Source: Acidobacteriota bacterium (lineage in GTDB: Bacteria > Acidobacteriota > Thermoanaerobaculia > Gp7-AA8). From it: DNA of 9,503 nucleotides. Position 1 is the first letter of the stretch. Every line of letters starts with the position of its first letter. A model generated the notes under the pieces. It searched no databases. It was given only the letters and a program-made list of their open reading frames with translations, and was not told where the DNA came from. Both the position numbers and the translations under genes were made by a program. Below are positions 1 through 6,989 of the stretch, piece by piece. The stretch is taken from NCBI GenBank assembly GCA_003223695.1, contig QHVY01000277.1, positions 1 to 9,503 of the forward strand, written 5' to 3'.

Positions 1-1
1 T

Positions 2-1788
2 TCGCTTTCCGCTGCGCCGATTACAATTCGCGTCGATGCCACCGATGCGCCGAATCATCTCTTGCACGCGCATCTGACGATTCCCGCTTCTCCCGGCCCG
101 CTGGCGCTGTTCTACCCCAAGTGGATTCCTGGGGAGCACGGACCGACTGGTCCGATCAATGGTTTGAGCGGGCTGCGATTTTCGGCGAACGGCGCGGCCA
201 TTGCGTGGCAACGCGATCCCGTGGAGATGTACGAGTTTCACGTCGATGTTCCTCCGGGGGCGAGCGCGATCGATGTCCGGCCGGCGCATCGGCATCACCA
301 CGATTGGCGGTTCTGAGTTGGAACACTGTTCTTCTTTATCCGCAGACGCCCAGCAGCGATGCGCTGCAATACGAGCCTACGCTTCGGATTCCAGCGGGCT
401 GGAAATACGCCACGGCGTTGGAGACGCAGACCGCGGCGGCCGACATTCGCTTCGAAACGGTTTCACTGACGACGCTGATCGACTCGCCGGTGCAGATGGG
501 CGTGAATCTGAAGAACATCAATATTCCAAACAGCACGCCGTACCGGCACACGCTCAATCTGGCGTCAGAAAATTCGTTTGCGCTCGAAACGCCATCGGAC
601 TTCGCCACTCGCTACGGCCGTCTCGTTGACGAGGCGACGGCTCTTTTCGGGGCAAATCACTATCGACATTACGACTGGCTTTTCACGCTGAGCAGCCAGG
701 TTGAGCACTTCGGGCTCGAGCATCATGAATCGAGCGACGATCGCACGGACGAGAATGCGATCACAGACGAGGAGTCGCGCAAGTGGGTCAGCACGCTGCT
801 GGCGCACGAGTTCGTGCACTCGTGGAACGGCAAATATCGCCGCCCGGCCGGTCTTGCGACATCGAGTTATGAGAAACCGATGACCGGCGAGCTCCTCTGG
901 GTCTACGAAGGTCTCACCAACTACCTCGGTGAGCTCCTGCCATATCGCAGCGGCCTGCTGACGGAGGAGGAATATCGCGAGCTTTTGGCCACCGATGCCT
1001 CGCAGATGTCGCAGCACGTCGGCCGCACCTGGCGTCCGCTCATCGACACTGCGGTGGCAGCGCAGGTGCTGTACAACAGCGGAGGACCAGGATCAGCGTG
1101 GCGGCGAGGCGTCGATTTCTATCCGGAGGGCTCGCTGATCTGGCTCGATGTCGATATGACGATTCGTTCGCTCAGCGGCGGCAAGCGTTCACTCGACGAT
1201 TTCTGCCGCGCGTTCTATGGCGGCAGCAGCGGACATCCAGAGCTGCGGCCGTACGCGTTCGACGATCTCGTGAGCGCGTTGAACTCGGTCGCGCCAAGTG
1301 ACTGGCGGTCGTTTCTCAATCAGCGGCTCACGTCGATATCAGCGACTCCGCCGCTCGGTGGATTCGAGAACGCTGGATGGCGGCTCGTGTACAACGACAA
1401 GCCGAATGTGGCGATTGAGCATTTCGAGCACCTCAGCAAATCGATGGATCTCAGTGACTCACTCGGATTTTCCGTGCGCGAGAATGGCAATATCGGCGAT
1501 GTGATCCCGAATTCGCCTGCGGCGCGCGCGGGAATCGTTAGCGGCTCTCACATCGTCGCCGTGAACGGGCGGAAATATTCGACGGACACTCTACGACAGG
1601 TAGTGAAAGCGTCGACGACGTCCACGACGCCGATTGAGCTCATCGTCGAAAGCGGGGAGTTCTACACGACGGCTCGCATTCCGTACACAGGCGGCGTTCG
1701 CTATCCGCATCTCGAGCGCGTGTCCGGCAAACCCGATCTGCTCGAAACGCTTGGACGTCCGCTGGCGAAAACGGCTGCGAAGAAATAG
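2..1788 (+). pseudogene. M61-family metallopeptidase with C-terminal PDZ domain; 5' end outside window, frame broken near 280
   Basis: This is a zinc aminopeptidase-like protein of the M61 (glycyl aminopeptidase) family. From position 2 the reading frame is open with family-like N-terminal sequence (HLTIPASPGPLALFYPKWIP, then GEHGPTGPI), so the gene starts upstream of the window. That frame stops at 314-316. The family sequence resumes one frame over from about 283 (GASASPRLAVLSWNTVLLYP) and continues to TAG at 1786-1788. The zinc site HEFVHSW is at 805-825, and a likely third ligand Glu is at 907-909 (LLWVYEGLTNYLGE). A PDZ-like domain lies at about 1465-1670 (GDVIPNSPAARAGIVSG, IVAVNGR). 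From memory of the family, about 13-15 residues are missing between the two frames, so a small deletion (length 3n+1) is inferred, not a one-base slip. The catalytic part is downstream of the break. Family identity is strong; whether the gene is functional is unclear. Confidence 0.85.
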
Positions 1789-1791
1789 CGT

Positions 1792-1815
1792 GGGGCAGGC
1801 ACTGTTGCCTGCCCC
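1792..1815. terminator. Perfect 10-bp hairpin between convergent genes, probable bidirectional terminator
   Basis: GGGGCAGGCA at 1792-1801 pairs perfectly with TGCCTGCCCC at 1806-1815 around the loop CTGT. It lies 3 bases after the M61 stop and 29 bases after (on the other strand) the lipoprotein stop, where a terminator shared by both genes would be. There is no clear T-run on either side, so intrinsic termination is uncertain. It may instead be one copy of a dispersed palindromic repeat. Confidence 0.5.
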
Positions 1816-1844
1816 TTCGCAGTCTCGAGACTCAGAAGAGGAAC

Positions 1845-2411
1845 TTAGTCTTTGCGCAGCCGGCGGTGAGTAACCGTCGTTTCCGTCGTGGTCGTGGTGC
1901 TCGACGTCATCGGAGCGGGCGTCTCCTCCACAACTGGAGCCGGTGGCGCCGGAGCCGGTGTCTCAACGACAACCGGGGCCGGAGCCGGTGTCTCAACGAC
2001 AACCGGGGCTGGAGCCGGTGTCTCGGCAACCGTCACAAGTCCTGGGGCCGGCGTCGCGCCAGCGATATTCACGTTGGTGTTTGTGCCAACGGCGGACGCA
2101 TTGCCCGCGCTGCCAACGGAGCTGCTGGTGTAAACGCGGCCACTGCTGTCAACGGCGGCAGGACCGGAAATCACTGCCGGCGTGCTCGGAGCGACCGGCG
2201 CTCCCTGAGTATTCGCAGGCGCCGGAGCCGTCCCGAGAACTTCTCCCGACGTTGCCTGCTGCTGTGCGGTCTGTTCGGTGCGGATCTCGCCCGCCTGCTG
2301 ACCCGAATTCTCGGCCAGCGAATTGTGGTGCGAGCACGCAGCGAGCGTGAATGTGAGGGCGACCGTACCGCACGCGGCCGCTGCCTTTGTCAAAAGCGTG
2401 TGTGCTTTCAT
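1845..2411 (-). CDS. Small Pro/Ala-rich lipoprotein with tandem TPAPAPVVVE repeats
   Basis: I do not recognise a named family. The chosen start at 2411 gives 188 residues. It has an AGGAG Shine-Dalgarno at 2414-2418 and places a signal peptide at the very N-terminus: MKAHTLLTKAAA, a hydrophobic stretch, then the lipobox LAAC with Cys at about residue 26. A start 16 codons upstream (2459) would put a charged extension before the signal. The mature part is low-complexity: a Q/T/A-rich stretch, a Ser/Gly/Asn stretch (VYTSSSVGSAGNASAVG), three near-identical Pro-Ala decapeptides, a Thr run and a basic tail (HRRLRKD). The Pro-rich part suggests a periplasmic or envelope spacer, and the basic tail could contact cell wall or nucleic acid. 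These roles are inference. It is divergent from xseA and convergent with the M61 gene, and no functional link to either is visible. Confidence 0.75.
   Translation of the reverse strand: MKAHTLLTKAAAACGTVALTFTLAACSHHNSLAENSGQQAGEIRTEQTAQQQATSGEVLGTAPAPANTQGAPVAPSTPAVISGPAAVDSSGRVYTSSSVGSAGNASAVGTNTNVNIAGATPAPGLVTVAETPAPAPVVVETPAPAPVVVETPAPAPPAPVVEETPAPMTSSTTTTTETTVTHRRLRKD
1951..2034 (-). repeat. 30-bp tandem repeat inside the lipoprotein gene
   Basis: Units at 1951-1980 and 1981-2010 differ only at the last base. A third partial unit starts at 2011 and diverges after about 15 bases. A more degenerate Pro/Ala stretch continues towards 1911. Thirty bases equal ten codons (TPAPAPVVVE on the minus strand), so changes in copy number keep the reading frame. 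This fits slipped-strand expansion. Confidence 0.85.
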
Positions 2412-2494
2412 TTCTCCTACTCCTTTATTTGTGCCTATCGGCTGAGAGTGGATGAGCAATCACCTTGCCTGATTTTTGTTGCTAGACTCGGGCG
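2412..2494. promoter_or_regulatory. Divergent intergenic region for the lipoprotein gene and xseA
   Basis: These 83 bases separate two divergent starts and must hold both promoters if each gene has its own. For xseA, TAGACT at 2483-2488 could be a -10 box. The transcript would then begin at or next to the ATG at 2495, giving a leaderless or nearly leaderless message. No good -35 box is seen at 16-18 bases upstream. On the minus strand TTGCTC, 16 bases, then TAGGCA is a weak candidate for the lipoprotein gene. All boxes are by eye. Confidence 0.3.
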
Positions 2495-3739
2495 ATGCCT
2501 CCGCAGGTCTGGAAGGTTGGCTAGCTGATCCGGCAGGTCAATCTGGATCTCTTTCGCTACAACGACATTGCCGTCGAAGGAGAAGTCTCGAACTTCACCC
2601 GCTCCTCGGCTGGTCACCTCTACTTCTCGATCAAAGACGGCCGCGCGCAATTGCGCGTAGTGCTGTTCGACTCGAATGCTCGCTTCCTTCGCTTTCGAAT
2701 CGAGAACGGCCTGCAGTTGATTGTTCGCGGCAGGCTCAACATTTACGAACAGAAAGGCGAATTCCAACTCACTGCCGTCTCCGCAGAGCCGGCGGGTCTT
2801 GGGGCACTGCAACTGGCGTTCGAACAGTTGAAGAAACGGCTCGCCGAGGAGGGGCTGTTCGATGTTGCGCGAAAGAAGCCGATCCCAGCGCTGCCGCAGC
2901 GGATCGCTATAGTAACCAGTACTACAGGAGCCGCGATCCGCGACATCCTCCACGTTCTCGCCCGCCGCTTCGACGGCCTTTGGCTGCAGATTTATCCCGT
3001 GCGCGTGCAGGGCAACGCGGCGGCGCGCGAGATTGCCACCGCCATTCGCCATCTCTCGCGATGGCAATTGCACGATGTGGTGCTGATCTGCCGCGGAGGA
3101 GGATCGCTCGAGGACCTCTGGCCGTTCAACGAGGAAATTGTGGCCCGGGCAATCGCTGCATGTCCGATCCCGACGATTTCCGGTATCGGTCACGAAACCG
3201 ACTTCACCATCTGCGATCTCGTCGCCGATCTTCGCGCGGCAACACCCTCCGCCGCCGCTGAGATCGTCGTGCGCGCGAAGAGTGAGCTTTGCGCGCAGGT
3301 CGAGCAGGACGTTCGTCGCATGCGACACATCGTCGAAAGCCGTCTGACGCGCCGTCGCGAACGCATGCAACGCCAGCGCGTCATGCTCTACCGCATCGTC
3401 GAGTCGCGCGCGCGATCGCTGCGCTCACGCTTGAACGCGACGCGTGAGCCGCTGTCGCGGTTTCCGTCGCGCGTCGGCCGCGATCGGCAGCAGTTGCAGG
3501 CGCTCGCGGCGACGTTGAATGCCGTTTCGCCGCTGTCGGTGCTTTCGCGCGGATACGCGATCGCGTTCTCGCGCACGCGCAACCGCCGCAAGCCGATCCT
3601 CGACTCGGCAGCCGTTGCCGTCGGCGATCCGATTGAAGTGCAACTCAAGAAAGGACGGCTGGAATGCACGATCGACGCGAAAACGATGGGCGTCGAATCG
3701 CTCTGGCCCGATCAATATGCCGCGAACAAAATCGAATGA
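2495..3739 (+). CDS. xseA: Exodeoxyribonuclease VII large subunit, with in-frame TAG at codon 10
   Basis: This is the catalytic subunit of exonuclease VII, which degrades single-stranded DNA to oligonucleotides together with XseB in the cytoplasm. Read from ATG 2495 it gives 414 codons, a normal length. It begins MPPQVWKVG, then TAG at 2522-2524, then LIRQVNLDL. The N-terminal OB-fold follows (AVEGEVSNFTRSSAGHLYF, SIKD), then the catalytic domain with PAGLGALQLAFEQLKKRL, TGAAIRDIL, CRGGGSLEDLWPFNEE and GIGHETDFT, and a C-terminal SPLSVLSRGYAIAF motif after an Arg-rich helical stretch. From memory, homologues have Glu where TAG stands (SELxR), so one GAG-to-TAG change explains it. An alternative is initiation at CTG 2525, which has GGAAGG 8 bases upstream. 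A start at TTG 2651 would lose most of the OB-fold. It overlaps xseB by 23 bases. Family identity is certain; expression is uncertain. Confidence 0.9.
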
Positions 3740-3989
3740 GTTCGAGAAAGCCTTCGCCGAGCTCGAGCAGATCGTCAAGCGGCTCGAGAGCGAAGAGCTG
3801 CCGCTGGACGAGTCGTTAGAACTTTTCGAGAAAGGCATCCGCCTGTCGCGCTTCTGTAATCAGAAACTCGAGGAGGTGGAGAAAAAAATCGAGCTCATTC
3901 TCGCCGACTCAAAAGGACAGCCGGTGACCGAGCCGTTCGAGCCCGAAGAGGAATCGGAAGAGGACGCGGCGACGGAAGAAGGGCTGTGA
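3717..3989 (+). CDS. xseB: Exodeoxyribonuclease VII small subunit
   Basis: This small helical partner of XseA is needed for exonuclease VII activity. Several XseB chains bind each large subunit. The 90-residue product has the family core FEKAFAELEQIVKRLESEEL followed by PLDESLELFEKGI, and then a second helix with heptad-like character (CNQKLEEVEKKIELILAD). The C-terminal tail is very acidic (EEESEEDAATEE), somewhat longer than the usual length of about 80. The ATG at 3717 lies inside the end of xseA (23-base overlap, different frame) and no strong Shine-Dalgarno precedes it, so translation is probably coupled to xseA. If xseA translation is stopped early by the TAG at 2522, coupled expression of xseB may also fall (inference). 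Confidence 0.93.
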   Translation: MPRTKSNEFEKAFAELEQIVKRLESEELPLDESLELFEKGIRLSRFCNQKLEEVEKKIELILADSKGQPVTEPFEPEEESEEDAATEEGL

Positions 3990-4000
3990 CGCTTCCCCGT

Positions 4001-4265
4001 GTCATCCTGTGCTCGGAAACGAAACTGCGCGTCGTGGCAGCGGTGATGAACCAGTGCCGGCTGTCGCCCCGAGCGTTAGCGAAGGATCTGGAGGGGCGGG
4101 GACGCGACAACGGAGATTTGAGCGCCGCCCTTCCGCCCAGGCCCCTCACTGACTCGGGGTGACAGACATACCGCAGACCAGTTCATTAGAAGCCGCGCAG
4201 ACGGCGAAGGGTTTCAAGTTGCGAGGCTATTCGTATCTTGAGATCCTTCGCTCCGCTCAGGATGA
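4001..4265. repeat. Cluster of dispersed-repeat fragments between xseB and ispA
   Basis: The gap holds no credible gene but contains several pieces of one repeat type. GTCATCCTG occurs at 4001-4009. A 105-bp segment (4061-4165) is bounded by near-perfect 13-base inverted ends, CTGTCGCCCCGAG and CTCGGGGTGACAG (12 of 13 pair). GAGCGTTAGCGAAGGATCT at 4071-4089 is the inverse of AGATCCTTCGCTCCGCTC at 4241-4258. The sequence GTCATCCTGAGCGGAGCGAA with GGATCT is, from general knowledge, a very common dispersed repeat in environmental bacterial genomes. In translation it gives the familiar spurious start MRSFAPLRMT. The segment could be a mobile palindromic element that inserted in the operon. Confidence 0.65.
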
Positions 4266-5074
4266 CGAACTCAATCGAGCAGTACCTCGCACGCTGGCGA
4301 AAAGAAGTCGATCGCACGCTCGAAGAAAACCTTCCGCCAGCAAAGACGCCGCCGGCGATCATCCACGAAGCGATGCGCTACGCTGTGCTAGGCGCAGGCA
4401 AACGCGTGCGGCCGATCCTGGCCGTTGCTGCGGCGGAAGCGTGCGGCGCGAATCCCGAGCCGCTTCTCGTTCCGTTTGCCGCGCTCGAGCTGATTCACAC
4501 GTATTCGCTCGTGCACGACGATCTCCCCGCGCTCGACGATGACAATCTCCGCCGCGGCCGCAAAACAACGCACGTCGTTTTCGGGGAGGCGATCGGCATC
4601 CTCACCGGCGACGCGCTGCTAACCGAGGCGTTTTCGTGGCTCGCGCGATCGACAAACAATTCACGTGCGATTCGCGAGGTAGCCGAGGCGATCGATTCGA
4701 AGGGGATGATCGGGGGCCAGGTCGACAAAACGGCGAAATTGATCACCGGCTCAGTTGTGCTCGGCGGCCTACTGGCGAACGCTTCCGATGAAAAAATCGC
4801 TGCGCTGCGACGATATGGCGAGTCGACCGGGCTCGCGTTTCAAATCGTTGATGATCTTCTCGATCAGGAGCGCACGTCGGAGGAGCTCGGCAAGACCGCG
4901 GGGAAGGATGTCGCGCAGGGAAAGCTCACGTATCCGGCGCTCATCGGCTCCGGCGCTGCGCGTAAACGTCTGGAAGAGCTGCTGCAGGAGGCGGTGGACA
5001 ACGCTGCTGTGATCGGCGGCCGCGTGAACTATCTCGCGGCCATCGCGCGTTACATTTGCGAACGCCGCTCCTGA
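4262..5074 (+). CDS. ispA: Farnesyl diphosphate synthase (short-chain trans-prenyltransferase), with a probable internal deletion
   Basis: It condenses isopentenyl diphosphate with allylic diphosphates to make C15 (possibly C10-C20) isoprenoids for quinones and lipid carriers. The 270-residue product has both Asp-rich motifs: DDLPALDDD at residues 86-94 and DDLLD at 197-201, plus GAGKRVRP, TGDALL and GKTAGKD. The family is usually about 290-300 long. At residues 151-160 the sequence reads GGQVDKTAKL, whereas homologues (for example E. coli IspA) have about 20 more residues between GGQ and the KTG/KTA motif, so an in-frame loss of about 60 bases near 4721-4727 is inferred. ATG 4262 is chosen. 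An upstream in-frame TTG (4238) would add only residues encoded by a dispersed repeat. No clear Shine-Dalgarno precedes the ATG, which itself lies in the repeat. dxs follows after one base. Confidence 0.9.
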   Translation: MTNSIEQYLARWRKEVDRTLEENLPPAKTPPAIIHEAMRYAVLGAGKRVRPILAVAAAEACGANPEPLLVPFAALELIHTYSLVHDDLPALDDDNLRRGRKTTHVVFGEAIGILTGDALLTEAFSWLARSTNNSRAIREVAEAIDSKGMIGGQVDKTAKLITGSVVLGGLLANASDEKIAALRRYGESTGLAFQIVDDLLDQERTSEELGKTAGKDVAQGKLTYPALIGSGAARKRLEELLQEAVDNAAVIGGRVNYLAAIARYICERRS

Positions 5075-5075
5075 T

Positions 5076-6989
5076 ATGACCCGACTCCTCGACCACATCA
5101 ATTCGCCGGCCGATCTGCGCAAGCTCGATCGCTCGCAGCTTCCGCAGCTCGCGCAGGAAATTCGCGACCGAATCATCGAGGTCGTCTCCTCGATCGGCGG
5201 CCACTTTGGCGGCAATCTTGGAATTGTCGAGCTTACCCTCGCGCTGCACTACGTCTTTGACACGCCGCGCGATCAGTTGGTGTTCGACACCGGACACCAA
5301 AGCTATCCGCACAAACTGATCACTGGACGCCGCGATCGCTTTCACACGATTCGGCAGCACGACGGCATCTCCGGTTTCTGCAAGCGCGAAGAGTCGGAGT
5401 ACGACGTCTTCAACGCTGGCCACGCATCGACGTCGATTTCTGCTGCGCTCGGGATCGCCGTGGCCCGCGATTTTCGACAAGAGGATTACCGAGTTGTTGC
5501 CGTCGTCGGCGATGGCGCACTCTCCGGCGGCCTGGCGTTCGAGGGGCTGAATCAGGCCGGCCATCTCAAACGCAAATTGTTCCTCGTTCTCAACGACAAC
5601 GACATGTCGATCTCGACGAATGTCGGCGCGATGAGCGGATATCTCAATCAGATCATCAAGGGCCAGCGGTACGTGCAGGCGAAGGATCTGGCAAAAGGCG
5701 TCATGGACCGCATCCCGGTCATCGGCGGGAAGCTGCATGAATATGCGCACGAGATGGAGCAGCTTCTCAAGCACATGATCGTTCCCGGCACACTCTTCGA
5801 GGAGCTCGGCTTCAAATACCTCGGACCCTACGATGGGCACGATCTCGATACGCTGATCGACATCTTCGAGGAGAACAAGGACTACGACGGCCCGATCCTC
5901 GTGCATGTCATTACGAAGAAGGGCAAAGGCTACACGCCCGCTGAGAACAAACCGATTTGGTCACACGGCGTTACGCCGTTCGACATCGTCTCCGGCGAAG
6001 TGAAGAAATCCGACAAGCCGGCGCCGCCAACATACACCGCGGTGTTTGCGGAGACGCTGATCGAGCTGGCCAAACGCGATCCGAAAATCGTCGCCATCAC
6101 CGCTGCCATGCCCGAAGGCACTGGACTCGACAAATTCGCGAAAACTTTTCCCGATCGGATGTTCGATGTCGGAATTGCCGAGGAGCATGCGGTGACGTTT
6201 TCGGGAGGGATGGCGACGCAAGGCATGAAGCCGATCGCCGCGATCTACTCCACGTTCTTGCAGCGGGCGTTCGATCAGGTGTTCCACGACGTTACGATCA
6301 TGGATCTCCCGGTCGTGTTCGCGCTCGATCGTGGCGGCATCGCCGGCGCGGATGGCCCAACGCATCACGGCATCTACGACATGGCCTACCTCCGTGTTTT
6401 CCCGAACATGATCTGCATGGCGCCGAAAGATGAGAATGAGCTTCGGCACATGCTGAAGACTGCGTTCGAGACCGGCCATCCCACTTCGCTGCGCTATCCG
6501 CGCGGCAACGGCTTCGGCGTACAGATGGATGCGGAGCTGAAATCGCTGCCGATTGGAAAAGGAGAAGTGCTCCGTGACGGAAATGACGGCGCGATCTTCG
6601 CGATCGGCAACGAAGTGTGGCCGGCGGTCCGCGCAGCGGAGATCCTGGCTAAGGACGGAATCAACGTCGCTGTCGTCAACGCGCGGTTCATCAAACCGCT
6701 CGATGACGATCTGATCGCGCGCTATTGCCGTCCGGGCGCGCGGATCGTCACCGTCGAGGAAGGTTCGCTCGCCGGCGGATTCGGATCGGCAGTGATGGAA
6801 CGCGTACAGCAGCTGGGCATCGCCGAGGTGCTCTTCCATCGCATCGGCATTCCTGACGAATATGTTCATCACGGCGCGCAGGACGTTCTTCGCGCGCAAT
6901 ATGACTTGCATGCTGAGGGCATCGCCAGGCGCGTACGCGAGTTTGTCCGCGAAGGCGTGGAGCGCCCACGGCTGGCCACGATTCGCTGA
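5076..6989 (+). CDS. dxs: 1-deoxy-D-xylulose-5-phosphate synthase
   Basis: This thiamine-diphosphate enzyme condenses pyruvate and glyceraldehyde 3-phosphate to 1-deoxy-D-xylulose 5-phosphate. That is the first step of the MEP isoprenoid pathway and a source of thiamine and pyridoxal precursors. The 637 residues match the family length with no visible lesion. Landmarks are GGHFGGNLG (His43), the ThDP/Mg motif GDGALSGG (145-152) with NDND (173-176), PYDGHD (251-256), DVGIAEEHAVT with the catalytic Glu at about 369, DRGGIAGADGPTHHG (418-432) and RYPRG. The ATG is one base after the ispA stop and has no Shine-Dalgarno, so translational coupling to ispA is likely. Its stop overlaps the next start as TGATG. 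It supplies the C5 precursors used by IspA, which explains the pairing. Confidence 0.98.
   Translation: MTRLLDHINSPADLRKLDRSQLPQLAQEIRDRIIEVVSSIGGHFGGNLGIVELTLALHYVFDTPRDQLVFDTGHQSYPHKLITGRRDRFHTIRQHDGISGFCKREESEYDVFNAGHASTSISAALGIAVARDFRQEDYRVVAVVGDGALSGGLAFEGLNQAGHLKRKLFLVLNDNDMSISTNVGAMSGYLNQIIKGQRYVQAKDLAKGVMDRIPVIGGKLHEYAHEMEQLLKHMIVPGTLFEELGFKYLGPYDGHDLDTLIDIFEENKDYDGPILVHVITKKGKGYTPAENKPIWSHGVTPFDIVSGEVKKSDKPAPPTYTAVFAETLIELAKRDPKIVAITAAMPEGTGLDKFAKTFPDRMFDVGIAEEHAVTFSGGMATQGMKPIAAIYSTFLQRAFDQVFHDVTIMDLPVVFALDRGGIAGADGPTHHGIYDMAYLRVFPNMICMAPKDENELRHMLKTAFETGHPTSLRYPRGNGFGVQMDAELKSLPIGKGEVLRDGNDGAIFAIGNEVWPAVRAAEILAKDGINVAVVNARFIKPLDDDLIARYCRPGARIVTVEEGSLAGGFGSAVMERVQQLGIAEVLFHRIGIPDEYVHHGAQDVLRAQYDLHAEGIARRVREFVREGVERPRLATIR

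Noticed and set aside
2..1788. M61 region read as two independent genes (62-316 and 121-1788)
   Set aside because: The two parts are consecutive blocks of one family, and the 5' part of the longer frame (before about 280) is not family-like.
1951..2034. 30-bp repeats considered as a CRISPR array
   Set aside because: Units are directly adjacent without spacers and encode an in-frame decapeptide repeat.
2522..2524. TAG in xseA taken as genome-wide amber recoding
   Set aside because: The M61 gene ends on TAG at 1786-1788 in the expected place, and no other in-frame TAG is seen inside a conserved gene here.
1866..2528. Plus-strand Arg-rich frame opposite the lipoprotein gene
   Set aside because: It is the antisense of a low-complexity Pro/Ala region. 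The minus strand has a lipobox signal peptide and a good Shine-Dalgarno.
2435..3370. Minus-strand open frame opposite xseA (311 codons)
   Set aside because: The plus strand encodes clear XseA motifs throughout, and the antisense product is compositionally biased.
4941..5906. Long open frame on the minus strand opposite ispA/dxs (321 codons)
   Set aside because: It lies across dxs, whose product is complete and recognisable. The antisense frame is a composition effect in GC-rich DNA and its translation resembles no protein.
5961..6911. Long minus-strand open frame opposite the 3' half of dxs (316 codons)
   Set aside because: Same reason: a shadow of dxs with no recognisable motif and no start signal.
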